Part shown: piece by piece, positions 1-10,850 of the stretch
Layout of the letters: each line of letters begins with the position of its first letter
How positions within the stretch are numbered: the stretch's first letter is position 1
Origin: Benincasa hispida
Taxonomy: Eukaryota > Streptophyta > Magnoliopsida > Cucurbitales > Cucurbitaceae
Assembly: GCF_009727055.1 (NCBI RefSeq)
Contig: NC_052351.1
Coordinates: 52,942,087 to 53,006,086 of the forward strand
Length of the DNA: 64,000 nt
Reading direction: 5' to 3'
The notes under the pieces: generated by a model
What the model was told of the DNA's origin: nothing
Seen by the model: only the letters and a program-made list of their open reading frames with translations
The model's database searches: none
Program-made: the position numbers and the translations under genes

Positions 1-2577
1 AATCATTACCAGATTCATCCATTTTATTTCTAAATATCCATTTAGTACCTATAAAGGATGATCACTAGGACGCGAGACTAGTTCCCACACATTATTTCTT
101 TCAAATTGATTTAATTCTTCTTGCATAGCAATTAACCAGAACTCATTAGATTTAAGCATCTTTAAAGGATTTTGGTTCAATTTGAGACACGAAAGCAACA
201 TTATTTAAAGCATTTAAAAGAAGAGTGAGTTCTTACCCCTTGAGATACATCACCTTAACTCCTGATGATGGTAAGTGGAGGAATCTCCAATCCTGAGGAG
301 GGATTTTTTTGGCTCTTTCTGAGATTCATTGATACTACTTCCCTATCTTTAATACTAAGATCTTCAATAGGTATTTCTAATTCATCACTAGCCAAAACTT
401 TTATAGTTGTAACATGTATTTCATCAAAAACAACATTCATTGACTCTTCAAGTACATGAGTTCTTTTATTAAAAACTCTATATACTTTACTACATGTAGA
501 TATCCTAAGAATATGCCAATGTCCGTTTTTGACTCAAACTTTCCAAGTTTCCCTTTGTCTTTCAAAATAAAATATTTGCAATCAAAGACTTTGAAATAGC
601 TAATATTTGGAGTTTTATTATTAAAAAGCTCATAAGTAGTTTTATCTAAAAAGGTCTTATTAAAACACGATTCATTACATAAGATGCAGTATTAACAGCT
701 TCAGCCAAAAAGATTTTGATAAATCTATTCATTAAGCATGGAGGTAGCTAATTCTTGTAAAGATCGATTTTTCCTTTCTACAACACCATTTTGTTGAGGT
801 GTTTTTGGAGAGGAAAAATCATGAGAAATTCCATTTTCTTCACAAAAAATTTCAAAATAAGGCATTTTCAAATTCTTCTCCATGATCACTTCTAATTTTC
901 GAAATCAAAACTTTTTTCATTTTGAATTCTTTTGAAAAGCTAATAAAAGATTTTAAAGCTTCATCCTTATGAGATAAAAATAAAACCCAAGTAAATCTCG
1001 AAAAATCATCAACTATAACAAAAGCATAATGTTTTCCACTTAGACTTGCAACTTTACTAGGTCCAAAAAGGTCCATATGTAACAGTTGCAAAGGTCTAGA
1101 AGTAGAAATCATTTTCTTTGGTTTGAAAGAAGACTTAGTTTGTTTACCCATTTGACAAGCATCAAAACTCTATCTTTTTCAAAGTTTAATTTTGGAAGAC
1201 CTCTAACAAGGGATTTCTTAGAAATATTTGAAATTAAATGCATGTTAGTATGACCTAACCTTCTTGCCATAACCATGAATCTTCTTGCAATGCAGAATAA
1301 ACATTTTTTTTCTACTATAGGACAATCTAATAGATCAATAGATAAAACATTTTTATCTCTATTTTCTACAAATAGAACTTTTCTATCACATGCATTTTCT
1401 ATTGTACAATTTTTATCACTAAAAAATTACTCTTATATCCTTTATCACATAATGACTAATACTTAATAAATCATGCTTTAAACCATCAACCAACAAAAAC
1501 ATTTTATAGAAAATCGAATCGTTACTAATATTACCTTTGCCACACATTCTTACTCTTTTTATTGTCACTGAAGGTAACGTATCCTCCATCTTTTTTTCTA
1601 GGTATGTGAATTTTGTGTGGTCCCCAGTCATATGTTTTGAACATCCACTCATCATCGTCGTCGTCGTCGTCTCCAAAAACCATAGCGCACAGATTTTCTA
1701 ACAGATGATTGTATCTCTGTTGCTCTTTTCTCCTTTACCTTCTTGATTGTTGACTTTCTTTGAGAAGTTTCCTTTTCCTAAAATGGTTTTTGAACTTCTT
1801 GGTCAAGTAAGCGAACTCCCTCATTTAGTCCTACTTTAGTTTCAGAGTCCTCTTGAACTTGAGTGGACTTTAATGCCAGGCTCTTCTTCTTTTTGACATC
1901 TTCTTCCACATTGGCCTTCATGATTATCTCACGTGTCATGAGAGATTCCAACGAGCTCCTCCAGTGGAATTTTGAGAGGTCTTTTGCTTCTTGGATCGCC
2001 GTCACCTTAGCTTCCCACTCTTAGGCAATGATATAAGATAAGAATTTTTCTCACATTTTTGAGTGGTATAGGATTTTCCTAATCCCTTCAAGCATTAACA
2101 ATATTAGTGAAACTAGTAAACATTTCAGATATAGTTTCATTTGCATCCATTTTAAACAATTCATAATTATGAACTAACATGCTAATCTTTGACTCTTTAA
2201 CTTGATTAGTTTCTTCATGAGTTACTTCAAGATATCCCAAATTTCTTTAGCAGAATTACATGTAGAGACTCGATTAAACTATCAGAACATAAAGCACAAA
2301 CAGACAGTTCATGGTTTAGCATTAATAGAAAACTTCTTTTTATCTTCATCAATAAACTCTTTTTTTCCTTAGGAATATCTTTATTATCAACTATCTTAGT
2401 AGGAATTAAAGGACCATTAGAAATAATTTTCCATAGATTATAGTCAATAGAAATCAAATAAATTCTCATCCTAGTTTTCCACCATGCATAATTATTTCCA
2501 TCAAACAAAGGTGGCCTAGTGGTAGATTGACCTTCACCATACCCATTTATTCCAGTAGTTGCCATAAGCTCGAACAA
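1..2577 (-). pseudogene. Ty1/copia polyprotein (copy 1), decayed, runs off the left edge
   Basis: Read on the minus strand the usual copia order is visible. Gag lies at 2577-2227, with the motif PPLFDGNNYAWWKTRMRIYL, and continues at 2005-1778. Remains of the protease and pre-integrase region are at 1676-1419 (SGCSKHMTGD, with the catalytic Asp before SG lost). The integrase core is at 1151-700, with LHMDLFGP, VIVDDFSRFTWV, IRSDHGEEF and PQQNGVVERKNRS supplying the D-D-E residues. A linker lies at 459-255. The first residues of reverse transcriptase are at about 170-1 (AMQEELNQFERNNVWELV). Frameshifts and stops separate these blocks, so no functional protein is made. The rest of RT and RNase H would lie left of the window. 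Known for the family: gag-pol of an LTR retrotransposon. The lineage within copia is not resolved. Confidence 0.9.
1652..1673 (-). repeat. Trinucleotide run inside the copia copy 1 protease region
   Basis: A short TCATCATCGTCGTCGTCGTC run lies just before SGCSKHMTGD on the minus strand, replacing the expected W-x-L-D-S sequence of the protease. It is a small microsatellite expansion in a dead element. Confidence 0.6.
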
Positions 2578-2882
2578 TTAAGTTTTTCGAAAAAGGAATA
2601 AAATATAATATATATTTTTTTAAAGATTTTTGTAAAGAGAAATACTTTTCCAAAATTTAGATTTTAATCAAAAAGATTTCAAAAATTAAGTAGATAAAAA
2701 AAAAAGGTTTTAATAACCAATTTTCAAGAAAAAAATTCTAATGAAAAAGGCTTTTAAAACTCAAAATTTCAAACTTTTTGTCAAAATTAGAAAAATTCGA
2801 GATTTAATAAGATAAAAGAACAAAATGTAAAATCAAGAAAAAAATAAAAAAACCTTTTTGAAATAAGAAAACCGAGCTACCT

Positions 2883-2894
2883 ACTCTGATACCA
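2883..2894 (-). other. Primer binding site of copia copy 1
   Basis: On the minus strand the sequence is TGGTATCAGAGT. It matches 11 of 12 bases of the usual plant site complementary to the initiator-Met tRNA 3' end. It lies two bases inside the LTR end (CCTACA) and upstream of gag, as expected for the 5' side of this minus-strand element. The 290 bases between it and gag are AT-rich leader. Confidence 0.85.
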
Positions 2895-3406
2895 ATTGTA
2901 GGATCTAAAGGCAACACTAGAGGGGATGAATAGGGTTGACTACCAATTTTTTTAAAAATAATTTTATCTTCAAACAATGCTCAATAAAGTTAACCCATTA
3001 ATTTGATTAAAGAAAATTTATGCAAGACAAAACTTAAATCATGCAAGCTCTGATAACTTCAAATTTAAATACAATTTAATCAAGGATAAATTTAAATAAC
3101 ACACTAAAAATTAAATCATGCAATTTGGAAAGATTAAAAAAATAACTAAGACAAGAAGCAAAAAATTGAAAACAAGAAATAAAAGAGAGAGAGGAAGAGA
3201 AAACACCGAGAATTATAGTGGTTCGGCAAATTGCCTACTCCACTCCCAAGACTCCTTGGGTATTTCACTTAGTGATCTTCTTGCAGGTGAGAACCAAACC
3301 GACACACAACCCTCTTTTTCCTAGACTAAAGAAAAACCCAAGATTCTTTTTACTGGTTCAGGATCAAACCAATTTTTTTTCTCACAACCTAAGGTGTACC
3401 CACACC

Positions 3407-3444
3407 CTGTCTCTTATACACATCTAGATGTGTATAAGAGACAG
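3407..3444. other. Nextera mate-pair junction adapter (assembly artefact) 1
   Basis: A perfect 38-bp palindrome made of CTGTCTCTTATACACATCT followed by its reverse complement. This is the Tn5 mosaic end used in Nextera libraries, in the head-to-head form made when mate-pair fragments are circularised. It is not plant sequence. Any ORF across it reads VSYTHLDVYKRQ on either strand, a contamination signature in protein databases. Confidence 0.97.
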
Positions 3445-3766
3445 TCACACGCCGCATTCTGTGAAGAAACCGTAGGCACGTGCGGCGCACGCGCGCGTCC
3501 GCGCGTGAAGCTGGGTGACCGCCACTTGTCATTATCTCATTCATCCACGGTCGCCACATCATGTGCCACGTCAACAAAAATGACCGGTTGGAGCGCCACA
3601 TCAGCTGCCACATTTGATTGTTTATGTGCCACGTCAGCAAGGTGCCACGTGTCACTGTCACGTTGGATTTCCTCTCCAATCTTCTTTTGCTTATAACTTT
3701 CTTGTTTGAACTCCGATTTGAGCGATTCAAATTGCGTTGGAATCATCTTTCCGAGCTCTACAAGAT
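3445..3766. repeat. Duplicated LTR segment, left copy
   Basis: This 322-bp segment, starting near CACACGCCGCATTCTG and ending CTACAAGAT, is bounded on both sides by Nextera junctions and reappears at 3824-4168. The two copies differ by a few substitutions and by about 23 bp present only in the right copy. Being framed by adapters, the duplication may be a gap-filling artefact rather than a genomic tandem repeat. Confidence 0.85.
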
Positions 3767-3804
3767 CTGTCTCTTATACACATCTAGATGTGTATAAGAG
3801 ACAG
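3767..3804. other. Nextera mate-pair junction adapter (assembly artefact) 2
   Basis: A second perfect copy of the 38-bp double mosaic end, exactly at the right edge of the duplicated segment (…CTACAAGAT|adapter). The adjoining bases should not be assumed contiguous in the genome. Confidence 0.97.
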
Positions 3805-3823
3805 CAAGGGAGGAGATTGAGCG

Positions 3824-4168
3824 TCACGCGCCGCATTCTGTGAAGAAACCGCAGGCACGTGCGGAGCACGCGCGCGTCCGCGCGTGAAGCTGGGTGACCG
3901 CCACTTGTCATTATCTCATTCATCCACGGTCGCCATGTCACTGCCACATCATGTGCCACGTCATCGCCATGTTAGCAAAAAGTGACCAGTTGGAGCGCCA
4001 CATCAGCTGCCACATTTGATTGTTTATGTGCCACGTCAGCAAGGTGCCACGTGTCACTGTCACGTTGGATTTCCTCTCCAATCTTCTTTTGCTTATAACT
4101 TTCTTGTTTGAACTCCGATTTGAGCGATTCAAATTGCGTTGGAATCATCTTTCCGAGCTCTACAAGAT
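3824..4168. repeat. Duplicated LTR segment, right copy
   Basis: Second copy of the 3445-3766 segment, 345 bp. It carries two extra short insertions near 3935 and 3965, inside the CCAC(A/G)TC-rich part, and runs directly into the rest of the LTR at 4169. This copy is therefore the more likely genomic one. Confidence 0.85.
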
Positions 4169-4935
4169 AGTGACTCTGAAACACTAAAAATATTAGTACA
4201 AAAAATATGAGTTTGTTATCATCAAAATATTTGGTTTGATTGAAGCCCTAAAGCTAACATAAGGGAGCTATCTATTTACTTACCCCTGCTTCGAGGAAGG
4301 AGTGAATTTCATCTTGTGAAGCTGAGTTTCCAGCTCCCAAATCAGACGAATCCCCAAAGTGGTAGGTTGGAGTCGATGTTCTGGCCATTCACACTCATGC
4401 AAATCAAAGGATCGCCCTCAATGGCAGGAGTTCCCAATTCACTTAGGATTAAGGTCATGTTACCTATGGTCATCCTAGTGAAGTGAAGTCTCAGTTACGA
4501 ATGGTGTTATATAACGAGATGTTAACACTTCGTGATCAGATCTTATACAAACTCTTTGTATAGGACGCCCCCGCTTGCATGTCCCCTACATGAATGATCA
4601 GGATCAGACCATCTGTGACAAGTCACAATACTTGTGACCATTCCACAAAGTGGGCCGCATCCGTAGCATTACTAGGATAAGGTTTCCATCCTATATCCAT
4701 ATACTACAGATCATTTTGGTTATCACTCAAGACATGATCCACTTGTATGTCACCATATACATGCTTAAGTTTCATACAGATAACCAGAGATATTAAGTTT
4801 TTTGGTTTGTGGTAAAATCTAAATGTGCAAAGTCAAATAGTGAAGTAAATATCATTTATATTATACATCACAAGTGTTCGTACAAAGTTGTTTAGAAACT
4901 ACCGGACACGAGACTTTAGGGCACAAACCCCAACA

Positions 4936-5815
4936 AATTCTACAACCAAGGACTTCAGGAACTCTAGCCCCGTTGGACAGCCAACTTGCGTTGCCGCACG
5001 AAATGCTACTGCATAGTGGTAGGCTCAAATGCTTGCACAATGCCTCGCATCCATCTTCGAAGCCCTTGAACAAAATCTTTCAACTCTCTTTGCTTCAATG
5101 TCATGGTCCCCTACTTCAGGTTCATAAAATCAGTCTGTTTGTTGTACCTTACTCGGGTAGAGAAGTACTTTTCGTAGAATCGCTCTTTGAATTGGTCCCA
5201 CGTTGCCTAGCCCCCATTAGCTTCTATCATCCTCTCTACTAAGTGCCACCAGCGCTTAGCGTTATCAACGAGAATAAAAACAACACACTGTAACTTCTAT
5301 TCTTTTGGGCACTTCATGTACTGAAAAATCCCTTCCATAGTAGACAACCACAACTCTGCTTTAGGAGGGTTCTTTAAAGCCTCGTTAAACTTCGAGGGAT
5401 CATATTTAATGAAATCCTGTAAATATCCGACCTCTAGAGAAAGACCTGCCACAACCTCGTTCGGTGCCCGGCCTTGGTTATGAACTTATGGTGATGGGGC
5501 CGGTAGGAGCGACATCTATTATGGTTGTACATGCTAAGCTATCTGCCCTGCCACAATGTCCTTTATTTGCCCTACCACAGCCTTTGTAATGACATTCCCA
5601 ATTGCTCTAGCCATAGCAGTGTACACCACCGGGATCTCTGAGGGTGTCGGTTTTTGCAGGATCGATAGGATTTTGGGTCCCGCTTTTTGGTTTAACTCTT
5701 TTTCATGATGACCTAGAAGGGTCCATAGGTGGTGGGAGGTGATGTGAATTAAACGATTGAACCATTGCATGTACCTAAAGGACCCATTACAAGAAGCATG
5801 GCAAAGAAGATTCAA
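4936..5815 (-). pseudogene. Ty3/gypsy gag remnant
   Basis: Minus-strand translation of about 5440-5040 gives a recognisable retrotransposon gag domain: DPSKFNEALKNPP, FILVDNAKRWWHLVERMIEA, then ATWDQFKERFYEKYFSTRVR and a further MNLK*GTMTLKQREL. At least two in-frame stops are present (after ANGG and after MNLK). The open stretch 5815-5534 on the same strand is probably the N-terminal side of gag. Gag forms the virus-like particle of the element; here it is dead. Copia copy 1 appears to have been inserted next to or within this gag, since its LTR begins at 4935. Confidence 0.75.
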
Positions 5816-6835
5816 AAGGCATTCACACTACATCCTTAAAACTAGCAAATTCACTAGAACCGACTAATAATTTTGAGACCAAAGTTTTATATAATGTTAG
5901 TTCAATGAGTCAAGAAGAGAATGGCATGAAGATGACACTAGAAAAGTCCTATAATTTGGAAGATGACATGGTAGTAAAAAAAAGTGTGCATATTTTGTGA
6001 AGAAAATGTTGTCAAGTGTGCACTGTATGGGGAGATGTGATGTCAAACCTTGTCAAACGTGCACATCTACTTTGTCGCCTTCTAGAGGAGATATTTAAGG
6101 CAATTTGAAGACTTTCTACATTTCTAGTTTTGCATTTTGACTTATAATTTAATATGCAATTAAGTTTCAAGTTTCTAGGTGTTATTTTCTACAATTTGCA
6201 ATTAATTGTATTTGAATGACTTTTAAATTTCTTGGTCTATCCTCGACTATGTGGCCTATAAAATGACTTATAATGCCCTTCAAAACTTAGATTATCCATA
6301 GTAAAAAAGCTTGTGCTTATTCAACTCTTTGGTGTTGTCTTTTTCTTTCAAATCTTGCTTTAGATTTGATGTTTAAATCAATTCATTGCATTAGTCTTGA
6401 TCAAGCTAATTCTAGAGTGAATTGTCTTAGGATTTAAGAGTGACCATCATAGATTCTAAGTTCGATCTAAGTTAGCTTTCTTTGTGAGTGTTTGCAAGGA
6501 TCCTAAAAGGACCTCTAGCTTTGCATCCAACAAGCATCATGAGCGCTTATCAGGAGGTCCTCCTGAGCATTGGGTTCTACTCTCGTACAACATTCTTTCC
6601 TTGAGCGGCCTTGGATCTTGTTCATGGTGCCATCTCTTAAAACCATATATTCAGATTTATCAAAAACCCTAACAAGAAACTTGTCGAGTGCATTCATAAT
6701 TTAGGTAAAATTTGGTACAAACAATTCTAAGGATTTTTTTTTTAAAAAAGGACATACCTAGCAATGACGATGCTTGGGGCCAATGGGACAATCTGGACTT
6801 ACCTAATAAATCAGTCTATAGAACCTAAAACTTAG
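5816..6835. other. Leader of the gypsy remnant and unassigned repeat DNA
   Basis: No credible coding region. The part next to 6836 should be the 5' leader of the minus-strand gypsy element. The part from about 6300 to 6660, with AAGCATCATGAGCGCTTATC, looks like another retroelement end but I cannot assign it. Short ORFs here lack any domain. Confidence 0.4.
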
Positions 6836-6847
6836 GCTCTGATACCA
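6836..6847 (-). other. Primer binding site of the gypsy remnant
   Basis: The minus strand reads TGGTATCAGAGC, a 12/12 match to the usual initiator-Met tRNA primer site. It lies directly inside the LTR end (…CGTTATA), which fixes the orientation of the element as minus, in agreement with the gag remnant to the left. Confidence 0.88.
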
Positions 6848-6849
6848 AC

Positions 6850-7867
6850 TATAACGACCCAAAATCCTATTATGCTTCTAGGACGTTACTATATGTATAC
6901 ATAGGATTAACGATAAGTTTCTAAAAAAAATAATAAAATAAATTTTTTTATTTCATTAAGTAAAGCTCAAATACTGAAATCCTTAAAGCACTGTTCAAGG
7001 TACCCCTGACTTTATTTAAAAAAAATTAATTAAACCAAAAAATTAATTAATCAATGCATAAGTGAAATAACCAAGGGTTTCCTAAAAAAAAACTCTTAAA
7101 CCAAGTCATGTTAGGTTAAAGAAATGAATAAATACAGAAGCAACGTCATGTCCCAACAACTGGATCATGGATCCTTCCTATCATTCTTCAGTTTATCTTT
7201 ACCTTTACCTGAAAAACATGAAGAGAAAATGATGAGTATATAAATATACTCAGTAAGCATACTGCTACTGGGACCCACTACGTGAACTATTAGACTCCGT
7301 ATCAAGACTAAGTGTGTATCGCACTTTGTAGGCATGGGCATAGGCATAAGCATAAGGGGCGAACTTGGAGGCATGCTTTCAAAGATAGTGACCCTGGAGG
7401 GAAACAATCATAAACATAGGTGGTGATCCTCAAGGGAGCACCGTACATAGGCATAAGGTGTGAGCTCGAAGGATCATTACATGTGATGTGCATAGCTCGA
7501 TAAGAAGGTTAACAACAACTATAGTGGACTCACTGCATGCGATGTGTATAGCTCGGTAAGAAGGCTAACAACCACTATAGTTCAACTTAAGCATAAGCAT
7601 ACAGTCATAGTCATAAATCTTGCTTAGAGATTTAAAAGTAATCTCTAAATGTAGCTCACTTAAACCTAATTTACAACCAACTACTCCAACAAATATAAAT
7701 AACTTTATACATACATACATACATATACATATATCCCTAATTCCTTTATTAAATTAAAATGACCCACAACAAATCCACTTAATTCCAAATTCTAACCCAC
7801 TTATTACATATTTTTAAACCCAATATAAAACAAATTGAGTTTACCTTAAAATTTCTGGGACGTCACA
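6850..7867 (-). repeat. LTR of the gypsy remnant, about 1.0 kb
   Basis: On the minus strand it begins TGTGACGTCCCAG (7867) and ends GGGTCGTTATA (6850), beside the primer site. Typical gypsy LTR content is visible, including an actGAGTATATTTATATACTC stretch near 7225-7255. Internally, two similar segments with GTGATGTGCATAGCTCG and GCGATGTGTATAGCTCG lie about 70 bp apart (7490-7560). No second LTR is seen in the window. Confidence 0.8.
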
Positions 7868-8160
7868 CTATCAACAATAGAAGTGATAGAATAAAAAAAG
7901 TATATTAGTGATAGACTTCCAAATTTTAAAAATAGAAAACTAAAAATATAATGCAAAAATCCATGCGGGTACCCGTCACGATCAGACGGGAAATTTCCAG
8001 TTTGACTGGACATGGGGTCAAATCAAGGACACAAAACGTGACCCCGGCTGGGGATGGGGTGGGGGACCCCAACCTGTCTCTTATACACATCTAGATGTGT
8101 ATAAGAGACAGATATGGATGGGGATGAGGAGTGCATCCCTGGTCTCGCTTCATTGTAAGA
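7868..8160. other. GC-rich MITE-like fragment carrying an adapter junction
   Basis: Sequence rich in GGGGATGGGG and GACCCC around 7965-8075 and 8112-8140 resembles the GC-rich ends of the elements at 25501 and 48208. It is interrupted by the third Nextera junction, so its original structure is not recoverable here. Confidence 0.45.
8074..8111. other. Nextera mate-pair junction adapter (assembly artefact) 3
   Basis: Third perfect copy of the 38-bp double mosaic end, between GGGGACCCCAAC and ATATGGATGGGG. As with the two copies at 3.4-3.8 kb, it marks a position where the assembly joined library molecules rather than genome sequence. Confidence 0.97.
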
Positions 8161-8489
8161 ATCTACTTTTTTGATATATCAACGTTATATCTAATATATT
8201 TTGTTAAATTCATCCTTCTAGTAACCAGTCTGCATATATATCTTAAACTATTGATACTCTAATGTTATATTTGAAATTGAATTTTGAATGGGTGGTTATC
8301 TACCACGGATATACTATTGATGAATGTTTTACTTGATATACATTTAGAATAAATGTTTGATATACTTGAAATGAATTTTCAATGATTACTAATATACTAA
8401 TGATACACCACTATTAGTTTTAGATGAATTTTGCATGAGTGTTAATAAACTACTAATACAACAATGTAATACCTTTTCTCTTTCGTACA

Positions 8490-8565
8490 ATTAAGGGATG
8501 GGGAGATTCGAACCACAAACTTTGTGGTTATTAACACACTCATATGTCAATTGAACTATGCTCCG
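8490..8565 (-). repeat. tRNA-derived SINE-like copy
   Basis: On the minus strand, CATAGTTCAATTGACATATG is followed about 40 bases later by GTGGTTCGAATCTCC. These resemble the A and B boxes of a tRNA promoter. The same layout is seen in the copies near 34.3 and 34.45 kb. It is not a tRNA gene, as no cloverleaf with an anticodon arm could be drawn. Confidence 0.5.
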
Positions 8566-9253
8566 TTTGGTCATCAATGTAATATATAATACTGTATTTC
8601 GAATGAATGATGATATATTATTGATACACTAACGATATACTTAAAATGTATTTTGAATTAGTATTGATATAAATTGAATATCAAAGTTATACTTTAAATA
8701 TATCATTTCTTATGATATACTTCATATTTGGTATACCAACAAATATCATTGATATACTTTTCTTCCTCTTTAAATTTGGTATATCGATATACTCATATAA
8801 AAATATGAAATATATACATTCTAAAGCTAATAGACCAAATTAAATGTAGCTTACATGCTATCAAAATCATATAAAAAATTTGAAAATATAATAAATTAAT
8901 TTATCATATACTTTATATTAGTTAACATAAATAATGCAATTAACATATACCATCAAAATCAAATAAAAAATTGACAACACAAGAAAATTAACACCCAAAC
9001 CTAAATCAGACCATCAAAATCAAACTAATCGAATGAAAACAACTCCATATTGAAACGAAACCAAAACAACTTCCACAACAACACAATTAAAATTAGGGTA
9101 TATGAGTTGCACATACTTTATATAAAGTATATCTATTGATCGATATGCTAATAAAAGTATATCAATTTACTTACATTCCAAATATCAAATATATCAGATA
9201 TACTTGCGGTACACACAAGGGGTTAAAATTGAAATAATAATAATAATAAAATA
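8566..9253. other. AT-rich repeat DNA without genes
   Basis: Dense GATATAC/GGTATACC/TATATCA words recur here and again at 10.3-10.5 and 15.7-16.9 kb, indicating copies of one AT-rich repeat family, probably non-autonomous transposon ends. No coding potential seen. Confidence 0.5.
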
Positions 9254-10080
9254 AATTACCTTTTTAGTTCCCGAGTTTTCAGTATTAGGTGCATTTGGTC
9301 CTTGAGTTTTTAAAATGGACATTTTTAGTCCCTAATTTTTTTAGAATAAGTTTAAATAATCCCTTCCCTTAAACCAAACAGTTGTCCAAGTATATTAATT
9401 TAAGACTTATGTGTTGAGTGGAAAAATTCTATCGACACTAATTTTATTTCCAAGTTTCTTTTCCATTTCTTCCTTTGTTATCTACTTTTTTTTAAAAAAA
9501 AAAAAAAAAACAAAATGGTTATCAAACTAGGCCTGAAGTAACCTAATTTGAACTTGACCTGTATCTCCCTGCGCAAAACCATCAACAACCAATAATTTCG
9601 ACCATCAGCGAGCAACTATTTGTCTTCTTAATTTCGATCGAAGCTATCGAAGACTATGGCGTTTTGTTGATCCGTTTGGGAAGAAGATAGAGTTTTCTAA
9701 AAGTTCACCATTTGGACTTTGCTTTGCAATTCTGTCTTCTTAATTTAAAGCGCAACTTTTTGTTTATGTTACTCATTGTTGATTGAAATTCACCAGTAAA
9801 GGAAAAATAGGATTGATGGGAAGATGGGTTTTGTAATTTTGTTTGATGTGCGTAAAAATCTATGGGTTTTGCGTTGTGTAATTTGGGTAAAGATTAATGG
9901 TCTGTTTGAAACAACCAATTAAAAAAATCCATAGCTCTAGGTTAATATTTAACAGTTCTATTACAACGAGAGATTATTTAAACCTATTCTAAAAAACTTC
10001 AACAACTAAAAATGTCTATTTTAAAAACTCAAGAATCAAACGTAGTTAATATTGAAAACTCAAGGACTAAAAGGATAATT
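9254..10080. mobile_element. Long-TIR (fold-back) element, about 0.83 kb
   Basis: The left end (AATTACCTTTTTAGTTCCCG…) and the reverse complement of the right end (AATTATCCTTTTAGTCCTTG…) align for roughly 110 bases, including TTTTTAAAATrGACATTTTTAGT and AGAATArGTTTAAATAATC. The middle (about 9370-9960) has more balanced composition and could be captured sequence, but no protein is recognisable. Long inverted ends suggest a Mutator-like or fold-back non-autonomous element. I could not identify a clean target duplication. Confidence 0.65.
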
Positions 10081-10850
10081 TTTCTTAAAAAATGAAAAAC
10101 TAGATTTAATATTTTTACTATATTTACAATTTTAAAAAATCATTGCTATATTTGCAAATATCAATTTTTTTTTTTTTTTGGAAAGTTACAAAGGGTAGCA
10201 AAAAAACATAAGAGTATTTGCAAGTTCAGCAATGATTCTCTAAAATTGGAAATATAGCAAAAAAATGTAAACTTATATCTCGATTTGTTTATTACAATTT
10301 TACTCTCATTTGTGTATCAACAAGTATATATGATATATTTTAGATTTTGGTATATCAGTCAACTGATAGAATTTATATTTGGTATATCAATCAATCAATA
10401 TACTTTATTTAAAAAATATAATTTATACAACTAATAACTTTAATTGTGTTATGGTCAATGTTGTTTGGTTATGGTAAATATTATTTTTATTTTTATTTAG
10501 TTTTGATATAGAGTTATGTTCATTTGATTAGTTCAAATATGATGTTGATGATATATGTCAAATGCATTAATTCTGTCAAATAATGTACCAAATATAAATT
10601 AGGGTTAGTTGCACAAATGGAATTCAAGCTCAAAATAATAAAATATGTAGTACAAGGATAAAATAATTGCATATATAGAGTAAAAATGGTAAAAGACCAA
10701 AAAAACTCACGTCTAGCCACCATTTTGTGCGCTGCTTCTCGATTTTCTCAAATTGAAAACTATCACTGATAGCTGCTATCAATGATAGATTTCAATTTGA
10801 GAAATGTGCTATCAATGGCTATCATCGATTGCTGCTATCAGTGGTTATCA
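10081..10850. other. AT-rich DNA with CTATCA/TGATAG palindromes
   Basis: 10.1-10.7 kb is AT-rich, with TTTGGTATATCA words and a poly-T tract at 10167. 10740-10860 contains several CTATCA…TGATAG inverted words directly after the last recognisable MULE exon, resembling the repeats in that gene's introns. No gene seen. Confidence 0.5.

Larger units (their letters stand above)
2897..4935 (-). repeat. Probable 5' LTR of copia copy 1, interrupted by adapter artefacts
   Basis: On the minus strand the block starts TGTTGGGGTTTGTGCCC at 4935 and ends CCTACA at 2897, next to the primer site, giving the TG...CA ends of an LTR. The outer part (4935-4190) shares a GGATGCGGCCCACTTTGT stretch with the LTR at 58134-59991, so it is of the same LTR type. 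The inner part is broken by two Nextera junctions and a duplicated segment, so the true length is unknown. Alternative: two different LTRs joined by a false assembly bridge. Confidence 0.55.

Noticed and set aside
3389..3730. ORFs of 100-113 residues on both strands at 3.39-3.73 kb
   Set aside because: They run through the Nextera junction and the CCAC-rich LTR segment; the shared VSYTHLDVYKRQ is translated adapter.
3407..8111. Three identical 38-bp palindromes as a possible novel mobile element or CRISPR-like repeat
   Set aside because: Exact identity to the doubled Tn5 mosaic end of Nextera mate-pair libraries; no flanking target duplications and irregular spacing.
8490..8565. tRNA gene on the minus strand
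   Set aside because: B-box-like sequence present, but no acceptor stem or anticodon arm can be paired; SINE-like copy is the better reading.
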